NCBI GenBank assembly: GCA_027295245.1
Contig: JAPULF010000005.1
Coordinates: 1-5,241 of the forward strand
Direction of reading: 5' to 3'
DNA: 5,241 nt
DNA from: Planctomycetota bacterium
Lineage (GTDB): Bacteria; Planctomycetota; Phycisphaerae; UBA1845; UTPLA1
Below are positions 1 through 5,241 of the stretch, piece after piece; within the stretch, counting starts at the first letter, position 1, and each line of letters begins with the position of its first letter. The notes beneath the pieces were generated by a model. That model was not told the DNA's origin and ran no database searches. It was given only the letters and a program-made list of their open reading frames with translations. Position numbers and translations under genes: made by a program.

Positions 1-1034
1 TCTACGCGTCGTGGGGGTCGCCGGGCTATGAGCTGGAGGTCGACGTTAACGAGGACAAGGCGAACCTCGCCGGCGTCACGAACCTCGGCCTGGCACAATC
101 TCTAAACGCTTATTTCTCCGGCCACTACCTGACCACTTTTCGCGAAGGCGACCATCTGGTTCCGGTCTATCTGCGATTGCCCTCCGAACAGCGCAAATCC
201 ATCGACGAACTTCGAAAGGTTTACGTCGAGGGGTTCCGCGGCAAGGTTCCACTGGACGCGGTTGCGGACCTGCGGCCCACTTGGAAGCCGGCCCGCATCG
301 ATCGCAGGTTCTTGCAACGCGTGATCGAAGTCCGGGCCCGAAACGAAGCGGGGTACCAGGCGAACAACATCGTCAACGACATGATGGCGACGGATGAATT
401 CAAGCAATGGAAGAAAGATCTGCCGCCCGGTTACCGGTCGGAGATTGGCGGCGAACTGTTTGAATCGAAACAGGCCAAGGGGGAACTCGGTGTCGCGCTG
501 ACGATCTCGGTGCTGGCCATCATCCTTCTGCTGATTATCCAATATAACGGCTTCGCGAAGCCGTTGATCATTCTGTCCACGCTGCCCTTGGCATTGATTG
601 GAGCTTTCCTCGGTTTGTACCTGACCGGCAACCCACTCGGCTTCATGCCGCAGCTCGGGGTGCTCGCGCTCTTCGGAATCGTCGTCAACACGGCCATCAT
701 CTACATCGAGTTCGCCGAGGTGCTCGTGAAGGAGAAGTCCGACCAGAAGAAGGGATCGGGACCAATCTTGGGCCTGACCGTCGAAGAGTTTCGCGAGTGC
801 CTGGTGCAGGCCGGGCAGGTCCGCCTACTTCCGATTGCCATGACCACGCTGACCACGATCGGCGGACTGCTACCGCTTGCCATCGCCGGCGGGCCGCTGT
901 GGGAGGGCATGGCCTGGCTTATGATCTTCGGCCTGATCGTTGCGACCCTGCTGACGCTGATCGTCGTCCCGTCGTTTTACGCCATTTTTGTCGAACGCTT
1001 CGGGATGTCGCCGGTCTCTAGCAGGCAGGCGTAG
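1..1034 (+). CDS. RND-family efflux permease, C-terminal part (5' end outside window)
   Basis: Inner-membrane proton-driven efflux permease of the AcrB/HAE superfamily, which normally works with a periplasmic adaptor and an outer-membrane channel. The reading frame is open from base 3 to the TAG at 1032-1034, giving 343 residues of what is usually a protein of about 1,000. The first ~160 residues are the second periplasmic porter/docking region, with family-typical stretches VDVNEDKANLAGVTN, REGDHLVPVYLRLP and KVPLDAVADL. Hydrophobic segments at about 163-180, 186-207, 217-237, 274-295 and 303-329 match TM8-TM12. FGIVVNTAIIYIEFA aligns with the AcrB TM10 segment that carries Lys940, but the lysine position is Asn here. 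VRLLPIAMTT keeps the equivalents of AcrB Arg971 and Thr978. The Asp pair of TM4 lies outside the window. The substrate cannot be told. The channel gene follows after 22 bases. Family is firm; subfamily is not. Confidence 0.93.
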   Translation, partial: YASWGSPGYELEVDVNEDKANLAGVTNLGLAQSLNAYFSGHYLTTFREGDHLVPVYLRLPSEQRKSIDELRKVYVEGFRGKVPLDAVADLRPTWKPARIDRRFLQRVIEVRARNEAGYQANNIVNDMMATDEFKQWKKDLPPGYRSEIGGELFESKQAKGELGVALTISVLAIILLLIIQYNGFAKPLIILSTLPLALIGAFLGLYLTGNPLGFMPQLGVLALFGIVVNTAIIYIEFAEVLVKEKSDQKKGSGPILGLTVEEFRECLVQAGQVRLLPIAMTTLTTIGGLLPLAIAGGPLWEGMAWLMIFGLIVATLLTLIVVPSFYAIFVERFGMSPVSSRQA

Positions 1035-1056
1035 CTCGTCTGGGAAATCACTGGAA

Positions 1057-1767
1057 ATGTCACGCTACCGATTCGCACAGCTCCTGGCCGCGATACTCCT
1101 GCTCATGCTGACGGCGCCGATTGTGCGTCACTTCGGCCCTGAACTTCGCTCGAAGTTCGCCGGCACGGTCATCACAGTGTCTCTGACCGCCATGTTCCTG
1201 TCGGCCGTTTTCGCCGTTAGCAAGCGGCGCAAGACGACTATCATTGCGTTGTCGCTTGCAGGCCCGGCGCTCGCGCTGCACGTGCTCTGGCTTGCCTCGG
1301 ATCGGCTCGAATTCGAGTTCGCCGGCAACTCGCTGAAGGTCCTGTTTCTCGGATACGTCGTGATCGTCATTTTGGGACACCTGTTCACAGTAGACCGCGT
1401 GACCTTCGACACGATCTGCGCATCCCTCTGCGCCTACCTCCTGATTGCCGTGCTTTGGGCCGTAGGATACTCGCTGCTCTACGAATTTATTCCCGGATCA
1501 TTCGCCTTCGCACATGCCGACCCGAATCGGCAGGGATCGATGCATTTCGGCGGCGACGACGCCGGCTACGCGATCTACTACAGCCTGGTAACCATGACGA
1601 CGCTGGGCTACGGAGACATCGTCCCGACCTCGCCCGCGGCACGGATGTCCGCGGCCGTGCAGGCATTCGTCGGGCAGTTGTATTTGGCCGTGCTGGTGGC
1701 CCGACTGGTGGCAATGCACATCATGCACTCCCACGCCGACAAGACCGGTCGCTCCGACGACCGCTGA
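1057..1767 (+). CDS. Six-helix potassium-channel family protein (Ion_trans_2 pore)
   Basis: Predicted cation channel of 236 residues, probably K+ selective, in the inner membrane. The pore loop at residues 178-190 reads VTMTTLGYGDIVP, a canonical selectivity-filter signature (T-L-G-Y-G-D at 182-187). Hydrophobic segments lie at about 6-24, 36-54, 60-80, 94-112, 118-142 and 200-223, so four helices precede a two-helix pore module. The helix before the pore carries no arginine ladder, so voltage sensing is unlikely. The last helix contains GQLYLAVLVARLVAMHI, typical of a common bacterial family annotated as two-pore-domain or ion-channel protein. There is no C-terminal RCK nucleotide-binding domain, only a short polar His/Asp-rich tail. 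ATG 1057 is chosen because the protein then begins just before the first helix; a GTG at 988 would overlap the permease and add a basic, non-conserved leader. The ribosome site is weak (GGGA at 1042-1045), consistent with translation in an operon with the permease. Confidence 0.9.
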   Translation: MSRYRFAQLLAAILLLMLTAPIVRHFGPELRSKFAGTVITVSLTAMFLSAVFAVSKRRKTTIIALSLAGPALALHVLWLASDRLEFEFAGNSLKVLFLGYVVIVILGHLFTVDRVTFDTICASLCAYLLIAVLWAVGYSLLYEFIPGSFAFAHADPNRQGSMHFGGDDAGYAIYYSLVTMTTLGYGDIVPTSPAARMSAAVQAFVGQLYLAVLVARLVAMHIMHSHADKTGRSDDR

Positions 1768-1772
1768 TCGAA

Positions 1773-1794
1773 CCGAGCCTTGTGCCTTGCTCGG
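1773..1794 (+). terminator. Weak hairpin after the channel gene, possible terminator
   Basis: CCGAGC (1773-1778) and GCTCGG (1789-1794) form a perfect 6-bp GC-rich stem with a 10-base loop, beginning 6 bases after the channel stop codon. No run of T follows, so it is not a classical intrinsic terminator. It could be an mRNA 3'-end stem or a chance pairing. Confidence 0.22.
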
Positions 1795-1905
1795 AGGATG
1801 AGGTTTCGCATGCGTTCATGTAAGCGATCGCTCCCGCCGTTTCGGAGGACCGTGTGGGTCGAATGCCCGCGGTGCGTCTGTGTCGCGTCATTGCGTGCGG
1901 TGATT

Positions 1906-1911
1906 TAGAAT
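1906..1911 (+). promoter_or_regulatory. Possible -10 element for the methyltransferase gene
   Basis: TAGAAT lies in the only AT-rich patch (GATTTAGAATAG) of the upstream gap, 48 bases before the ATG at 1960. It matches the sigma70 -10 consensus at 5 of 6 positions. No good -35 hexamer is found at 16-18 bases: the TTGCGT at 1891-1896 is too close (9 bases) and the hexamer at 1883-1888 is TCGCGT. The call rests on one hexamer and the local composition. Confidence 0.28.
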
Positions 1912-1946
1912 AGCCCTGTCGGCGGGCCGTGGACGAAAGCCGGCGC

Positions 1947-1952
1947 AGGGGA
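1947..1952 (+). promoter_or_regulatory. Ribosome binding site of the methyltransferase gene
   Basis: AGGGGA ends 7 bases before ATG 1960, a good Shine-Dalgarno match at normal spacing, and it supports this start. Confidence 0.65.
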
Positions 1953-1959
1953 ACGATCA

Positions 1960-2610
1960 ATGTCCGCCGAATCGACCGTCGTCACCGCCCGACACTTCGA
2001 ATACCTGGCCGCCCGTACGACGCCGGAAGATGACTTTCTCCGCGATTTGAAGGAGGCCGCGGCCGCCGCCGGGATTCCGGCAATCTGGATATCGCCGGAG
2101 CAGGCAAGCCTGATGCAGATCCTGCTAAAACTCTGCGGCGCCCGCGAGGTGATCGAGATCGGCACGCTGGCGGGCTACTCGGCGATCGCCATGGCCCGTG
2201 CCCTGCCCGACGGCGGACGCTTGCGAACGATCGAGATATCCAAAGACCACGCCGACTTTGCACGGGACTGGATCGCGCGATCCGACGTGGCCGGGCGCGT
2301 CGAACTGCATCACGGCCCGGCCGCCGAGATCCTCCCGACGTTCGCGGACGATTCTGCCGACGCGGTGTTCATCGACGCCGACAAGGCGGGGTACACCGCG
2401 TACATCGACCAGTGTCTCAGGATTGTCAAGCAGGGGGGACTGTTCATGGTCGACAACGCGTTCGCCTTCGGACAACTATTCGACGAGCATCCGACCGACC
2501 GCGAGGCCCCGGCCGTCAAGGCGTTTAACGACTACATGGCGACCGAAAAACGCCTCCAGAGCATCATCGTTCCGATCGGGGACGGTTGCTGGGTCGCCGT
2601 GAAGCGATAG
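1960..2610 (+). CDS. SAM-dependent O-methyltransferase, class of metal-dependent small-molecule OMTs (COG4122/CCoAOMT-like)
   Basis: Cytosolic enzyme of 216 residues predicted to move a methyl group from S-adenosylmethionine to a hydroxyl, typically of a catechol-like small molecule; the natural substrate is not predictable. The length fits the methyltransferase family 3 Rossmann fold. EVIEIGTLAGYSAIAMA (residues 63-79) is the SAM-binding motif I, RLRTIEI (87-93) is the second strand with an acidic residue for the SAM ribose, and VFIDADKAGY (136-145) is motif IV. GGLFMVDNAF (159-168) is the next conserved strand. Asp139, Asp165 and Asn166 match the three divalent-metal ligands of plant caffeoyl-CoA O-methyltransferases, with the same 26-residue spacing between the two Asp. 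The N-terminal helix region contains ISPEQASLMQILLKL, which is typical of the family. The protein looks intact. It is flanked by gaps of 192 and 150 bases and so is probably monocistronic. A regiospecific rRNA or protein target cannot be excluded but is less likely. Confidence 0.93.
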   Translation: MSAESTVVTARHFEYLAARTTPEDDFLRDLKEAAAAAGIPAIWISPEQASLMQILLKLCGAREVIEIGTLAGYSAIAMARALPDGGRLRTIEISKDHADFARDWIARSDVAGRVELHHGPAAEILPTFADDSADAVFIDADKAGYTAYIDQCLRIVKQGGLFMVDNAFAFGQLFDEHPTDREAPAVKAFNDYMATEKRLQSIIVPIGDGCWVAVKR

Positions 2611-2656
2611 GCGAATCTCGAATCCACGCCGCCGTGCTCCGATCGGATTTTGGCCA

Positions 2657-2684
2657 TTGTCGATTCCGAGCCCGGAGGCATAAT
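2657..2684 (+). promoter_or_regulatory. Candidate sigma70-type promoter for the large secreted-protein gene
   Basis: TTGTCG (2657-2662) and CATAAT (2679-2684) are separated by 16 bases, with 4/6 and 5/6 matches to the -35 and -10 consensus. Transcription would start near 2691, leaving a leader of about 70 bases before ATG 2761. It is the best promoter-like pair I found in the window, in a gap of 150 bases between two same-strand genes. It is a consensus match only. Confidence 0.42.
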
Positions 2685-2746
2685 GGGATGCTGCGAACAT
2701 TGTTCAAGAACGAAATCACATGAATCCGAGCGAGGACGTTTGCTCC

Positions 2747-2752
2747 GAGGAG
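2747..2752 (+). promoter_or_regulatory. Ribosome binding site that decides the start of the large secreted protein
   Basis: GAGGAG sits 8 bases before ATG 2761, an ideal position. The frame is open further upstream, with an ATG at 2683 and a TTG at 2650, but only the start at 2761 gives an immediate signal peptide. Confidence 0.7.
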
Positions 2753-2760
2753 AAACCGAC

Positions 2761-4995
2761 ATGTTCGACAAGTCGACCAGTACTTATCGTTTGCCACTGG
2801 TTTGTCTGACACTCTTTCAGTTAGGCATTGCTGCCTCCCACGCCCAGCCAATCGACCTGGCGAAGGTCATGCCCGAGGGCACGCTGCTCTACTTCAGCCG
2901 CGGCGGCGACGACCACATCGACTATGTCTCGCAAAACACCGCCTTCGGCAAGCTCCTGAAGGACCCTCAGATGCGGTCGTTCCTGGACGGCCTGCATGCG
3001 GCGATCGACGGCTACGCCAAAACGGAATTGGATGACGACGAGCAATGGGAGATCTACACGATCGGCAAGCGGCTCCTCGGCGTGCTCGCAAAGCGTCCGG
3101 CGGCACTGGCCCTGATCGACGGAGGCATGGGCGATCGCGGACCGTTCGTCCATGCCGCCATGGTTGTTCACCTCGGCAAGGCCGGAAAGACATTTGTCGA
3201 GGACCTCGAGAAACTCATGGCCGCGTTGAACGCCCCGCCGGCCGAGAGCGCCACGGTCGCGGGGGCGACCATGAAGCGAATCGAGGCCCCGCCGCCCGTG
3301 GGAGCACTCTATTACGGCGTCATCGACGAGTACTTCGTCCTGGCGACAGGCGAGCCGACGGTCGAAAAGATCGCCCGGCGTATCGGCGGATCGGGAGCCG
3401 CACTGGCCGACAGCAAGCAGATGACGCTGCCGCGCGAACGAATCGGCGGCAGCCCCGACGGACGGGCGTACTGCTTGTTTCTCGACGTGGCCGGCCTGCT
3501 GGAACGGGCCAAGGCGATCCTGCCGGGTATGGTCGGTGAGGACGGTCACATGGTGACGGCCGTGCTCGAAGGGATCGCAAGCTCCGGCCTGCGATCCATC
3601 GCCTGGGAGTTGCACTACGCCGACAAGGGCTGCTACGGCGGACTCTACCTGCACACCGCGGGCGAGGGTGGTGGGCTCTTCTCGAAGCAGGCCTCGAATC
3701 CGTTGACCGATGCCGACCTGGCCCTGATTCCCAAGGAGCCCTCGTGGGCATTCGCCTGCAACATCGATCTGTCGGGCATCTACAAGAAGTTTCTCGAACT
3801 GTGCAAATCGTTCGACCCCGAGATGCACCGGGACATGATGGAGGCAATCGAGAAGTTCGAGGGTATTCTCGGCTTCGAGTTGGACCGGGACCTGCTCGGC
3901 ACGATCGGCGACACCATCGTCATGTACGACGCCCCGGAGAACGGCGGCATTCTCTTCACCGGCATGACGATCGTGATGGAATCGTCGGACCCGGATCGCC
4001 TGCAGCAGAGCCTCCGCGGAATCGTCGGCGCGATCGCGGAAACGATCGCGGAAGACGCTATCACCGTCGGCAAGCGAACGTACCGAGACCATACAATCGA
4101 GTACGTGAAGGTGACCGGGGCACCGATGCCGGTGGCGCCGGCCTGGACGTCGCACAAGCACCGCGTGATCGTCGCCCTGTATCCGCAAATGGTGATCGGC
4201 GCCCTGGATCGCATGCTGGACGGCAACGACCCCAAGGATTCGATCTTGAAGAACCCGGACTTCGTCGCGGGCCGAAAGGTGCTCGGCAAGCTCGGCCCAA
4301 CCGTCTCCTATTCCGATACCCGCGCAGGAACCGAGCAACTGTATCCCTTCCTGCTGCTCTTCGGTCAGATGGCGGCGGGAATGGCTTCGGCCGAGGGATT
4401 CGACTTCGACATGTCGAGTTTTCCGACCAGCCGAGCCCTGACGCGGCACCTCTTCGCCGACGTCCGCACCAGCCGATCGGACCCCGACGGCATCCTCTAC
4501 GCTTCGTACGGGCCATTTCCCTTCGGCAGCCAGTCGCTTCTCAGCACGGATATCGGAACGACCTCCATGCTGGTGTCGATCCTGCTTCCCTCACTGTCGC
4601 GAGCCAGGGAACTCGCGAAGCGGACGGTCTGCGCCGCGAACATGCGGTTGATCGGACAGGGAATGTACATGCACGCGCAGGATGACAGTAAGTTCCCGTC
4701 GGAAGTCAAGACGCTGGTCGAAGATAATTATTGCACCGAGAAGCAGTTTGTGTGTCCCAGTTCGGGCAAAGCGCCGCGCGACCTGAACGCGTGCTACGAA
4801 TACATCACCGGTCAAACCCCGAGCAGCAATCCAACGAACGTACTGATGTACGAAAAGAAGGGCTGTCACGACAACGAGGGGGGAAACGTGCTCTTTCAGG
4901 ACGGTCGCGTGGAGTTCATCCAACCCTATTCGCGCATCGAGGAACTCGTGAAGGAGACCCGCAAGCGGCTCGAACAACAGAAAAAGAAGAAATAG
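2761..4995 (+). CDS. Large secreted protein: signal peptide, two DUF3352-like halves and a pseudopilin-like C-terminal module
   Basis: The product has 744 residues and its function is unknown. Residues 1-29 form a Sec signal peptide: polar start, hydrophobic LPLVCLTLFQLGIAA, and a probable cut after SHA. Residues 30-270 (MPEGTLLYFSR, PAALALIDGG, YYGVIDEYFVLATGEPTVEK, AYCLFLDVAGLL) and about 320-530 (IPKEPSWAFACNIDLSGI, HRVIVALYPQMVIGALDRML) look like two related alpha/beta units similar in style to DUF3352 proteins. Residues 600-720 resemble a Planctomycetota pseudopilin: SILLPSLSRARELAKRTVC (606-624), a CPSS motif (665-668) and a C-terminal H703-x10-D714-G715 motif. The FTLIE prepilin peptidase signal and the first half of the pilin helix are missing. 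The tail is a short charged helix ending in four Lys. Codon use is even throughout, so a natural fusion is more likely than a frameshift. Location is likely periplasmic or envelope. The gene has its own ribosome site and a candidate promoter. Confidence 0.85.
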   Translation: MFDKSTSTYRLPLVCLTLFQLGIAASHAQPIDLAKVMPEGTLLYFSRGGDDHIDYVSQNTAFGKLLKDPQMRSFLDGLHAAIDGYAKTELDDDEQWEIYTIGKRLLGVLAKRPAALALIDGGMGDRGPFVHAAMVVHLGKAGKTFVEDLEKLMAALNAPPAESATVAGATMKRIEAPPPVGALYYGVIDEYFVLATGEPTVEKIARRIGGSGAALADSKQMTLPRERIGGSPDGRAYCLFLDVAGLLERAKAILPGMVGEDGHMVTAVLEGIASSGLRSIAWELHYADKGCYGGLYLHTAGEGGGLFSKQASNPLTDADLALIPKEPSWAFACNIDLSGIYKKFLELCKSFDPEMHRDMMEAIEKFEGILGFELDRDLLGTIGDTIVMYDAPENGGILFTGMTIVMESSDPDRLQQSLRGIVGAIAETIAEDAITVGKRTYRDHTIEYVKVTGAPMPVAPAWTSHKHRVIVALYPQMVIGALDRMLDGNDPKDSILKNPDFVAGRKVLGKLGPTVSYSDTRAGTEQLYPFLLLFGQMAAGMASAEGFDFDMSSFPTSRALTRHLFADVRTSRSDPDGILYASYGPFPFGSQSLLSTDIGTTSMLVSILLPSLSRARELAKRTVCAANMRLIGQGMYMHAQDDSKFPSEVKTLVEDNYCTEKQFVCPSSGKAPRDLNACYEYITGQTPSSNPTNVLMYEKKGCHDNEGGNVLFQDGRVEFIQPYSRIEELVKETRKRLEQQKKKK
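4031..4054 (+). repeat. Two-copy 12-base in-frame tandem repeat in the large secreted-protein gene
   Basis: CGATCGCGGAA occurs at 4031-4041 and again at 4043-4053, a 12-base period with the twelfth base differing (A, then G). It encodes the repeated I-A-E in AIAETIAED at about residues 424-432. It probably arose by a small slippage duplication in a predicted helix. Confidence 0.6.
4558..4920 (+). other. Pseudopilin-like module inside the large secreted protein (residues 600-720)
   Basis: This part encodes the C-terminal half of a pilin N-terminal helix (LVSILLPSLSRARELAKR), the following conserved VCAANMRLIGQGMYMHAQD, a KFPSEVKTLVED segment, the CPSS motif and the terminal GGNVLFQDGRVEFI strand. 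In free-standing relatives these follow a G-F-T-L-I-E-type prepilin leader. Here they follow STDIGTTSM in a soluble-looking context, so prepilin peptidase processing is not expected. Cysteines at 624, 658, 665, 678 and 702 could form disulfides in the periplasm. Confidence 0.7.
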
Positions 4996-5039
4996 CCAAC
5001 CGGCGGATCATACAATTCCGTAGCCGAGCGAACCTCGAT

Positions 5040-5058
5040 TGATCGGCCACGCCGATTG
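5040..5058 (+). terminator. Hairpin downstream of the large secreted-protein gene, possible terminator
   Basis: ATCGGC (5042-5047) pairs with GCCGAT (5051-5056) around a CAC loop, and two outer G-T wobble pairs extend the stem to 8 pairs. The downstream bases TGTTGG have only a trace of a T-run. It lies 44 bases after the stop codon, before the next same-strand gene, which is the right place for a terminator, but the tail is poor. Confidence 0.33.
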
Positions 5059-5086
5059 TTGGAAGTAACTGCGATCGAGTGTCAGC

Positions 5087-5241
5087 GTGCATGACGCCAC
5101 CAGTGACAATCAAGCACCGTCCGGCTCCACGCACGAGTCGGCACGATCGGGTCGCCTCTGGCCGACGATCCTGCTCGCATGCATCGCCGGCCCGATGATG
5201 CTGGTTCTTGCAGTTCTAGCTCTTCGGCCGCAAAGTCGGTC
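5087..5241 (+). CDS. N-terminal fragment of an unidentified membrane-anchored protein (3' end outside window)
   Basis: A frame opens after the TAA at 5066-5068 and runs to the window edge. The most likely start is GTG 5087, giving 51 residues: a polar Ser/Thr/Asp-rich cytoplasmic-type segment of about 23 residues, then a hydrophobic helix RLWPTILLACIAGPMMLVLA (23-42) and the beginning of a loop, LRPQS. Third codon positions are mostly G or C, like the neighbouring genes. The initiation signal is weak, with only a GAG at 5077-5079 near the GTG; a CTG at 5069 preceded by GGAAG is an alternative. The ATG at 5091 is in another frame and stops after 35 codons. The layout suggests a single-pass anchor or first helix of a membrane protein; the family cannot be named from this piece. 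Confidence 0.52.
   Translation, partial: MHDATSDNQAPSGSTHESARSGRLWPTILLACIAGPMMLVLAVLALRPQSR

Larger units (their letters stand above)
1768..1959. other. Intergenic region between channel and methyltransferase genes
   Basis: This 192-base stretch has no convincing coding frame. It contains a 6-bp hairpin just after the channel stop codon, two short perfect palindromes (CGCATGCG at 1807-1814 and AGCGATCGCT at 1823-1832), a direct repeat of TCGGAGGA (1791-1798 and 1842-1849), a TAGAAT hexamer at 1906-1911 that could be a -10 element, and the ribosome binding site of the methyltransferase gene. The size and content suggest a transcription unit boundary, but none of the elements is strong alone. 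Confidence 0.6.

Noticed and set aside
102..542. A 146-codon - strand open frame inside the RND permease.
   Set aside because: It is antisense to clearly recognisable RND sequence and has no motifs of its own.
988..1056. GTG 988 as an upstream start of the channel gene, overlapping the permease end.
   Set aside because: The added residues are basic and serine-rich and do not resemble the family. ATG 1057 places the first membrane helix at the expected distance from the N-terminus.
2632..2655. TCCGATCGGA followed by TTTT as an intrinsic terminator of the methyltransferase gene.
   Set aside because: The palindrome has no unpaired centre, so a folded hairpin would keep only three stem pairs, too weak for termination.
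2821..4449. A 542-codon open frame on the - strand, antisense to the large secreted-protein gene.
   Set aside because: It lies wholly inside a well-supported + strand gene with a ribosome site and signal peptide. Its product is rich in His, Arg, Gly and Asp with no recognisable domain, as expected for the complement of a GC-rich coding frame.
3744..4685. A 313-codon open frame on the + strand in a second frame within the large secreted-protein gene.
   Set aside because: The product is an Arg/Gly/Pro/His-rich sequence without family motifs or a ribosome site, typical of an alternative frame in GC-rich DNA.
5011..5016. TACAAT as a -10 element for the last, partial gene.
   Set aside because: The bases 16-18 upstream are in the AAG-rich end of the preceding gene and offer no -35 match; a single hexamer is not enough.
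1..5241. A CRISPR array, transposon, tRNA, phage module or defence system.
   Set aside because: I saw no regularly spaced repeats, transposase or integrase motifs, tRNA-like cloverleaf or nuclease/effector domains on either strand. The genes look like ordinary chromosomal envelope and metabolic genes.

Overview
The window is a GC-rich bacterial segment with all genes on the + strand: the 3' end of an RND efflux permease, a small potassium-channel-like membrane protein, a SAM-dependent O-methyltransferase, a large secreted protein with a pseudopilin-like C-terminus, and the first codons of another membrane protein. The best lineage clue is the C-terminus of the large protein. Its segment ILLPSLSRARELAKRTVCAAN, followed by a CPSS motif and a terminal H-x10-DG motif, is the style of pseudopilin sequence that is greatly expanded in Planctomycetota, especially Phycisphaerae-like members. 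I infer a planctomycete or close relative from remembered family patterns, not from a search.

Layout: bases 1-1034 hold the RND permease end (periplasmic porter part plus about five C-terminal membrane helices). After 22 bases comes the channel gene (1057-1767), probably co-transcribed with the permease. A 192-base gap (1768-1959) holds a weak hairpin, two short palindromes and a possible -10 element. The methyltransferase occupies 1960-2610 and has a good ribosome binding site. A 150-base gap (2611-2760) holds the best promoter candidate in the window and a strong ribosome binding site for the large secreted protein (2761-4995). A 91-base gap with a hairpin follows, and a new membrane-protein gene probably starts at GTG 5087 and leaves the window.

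The permease and channel are both inner-membrane transport proteins and may form one transcription unit. The methyltransferase and the large exported protein each seem to be separate units, and nothing in the sequence ties the genes into a single pathway. The most unusual item is the large protein: an ordinary signal peptide, two apparently related halves resembling DUF3352-type domains, and then a pseudopilin body that has lost the prepilin peptidase recognition sequence. No RNA genes, CRISPR arrays, transposons or attachment sites were seen.
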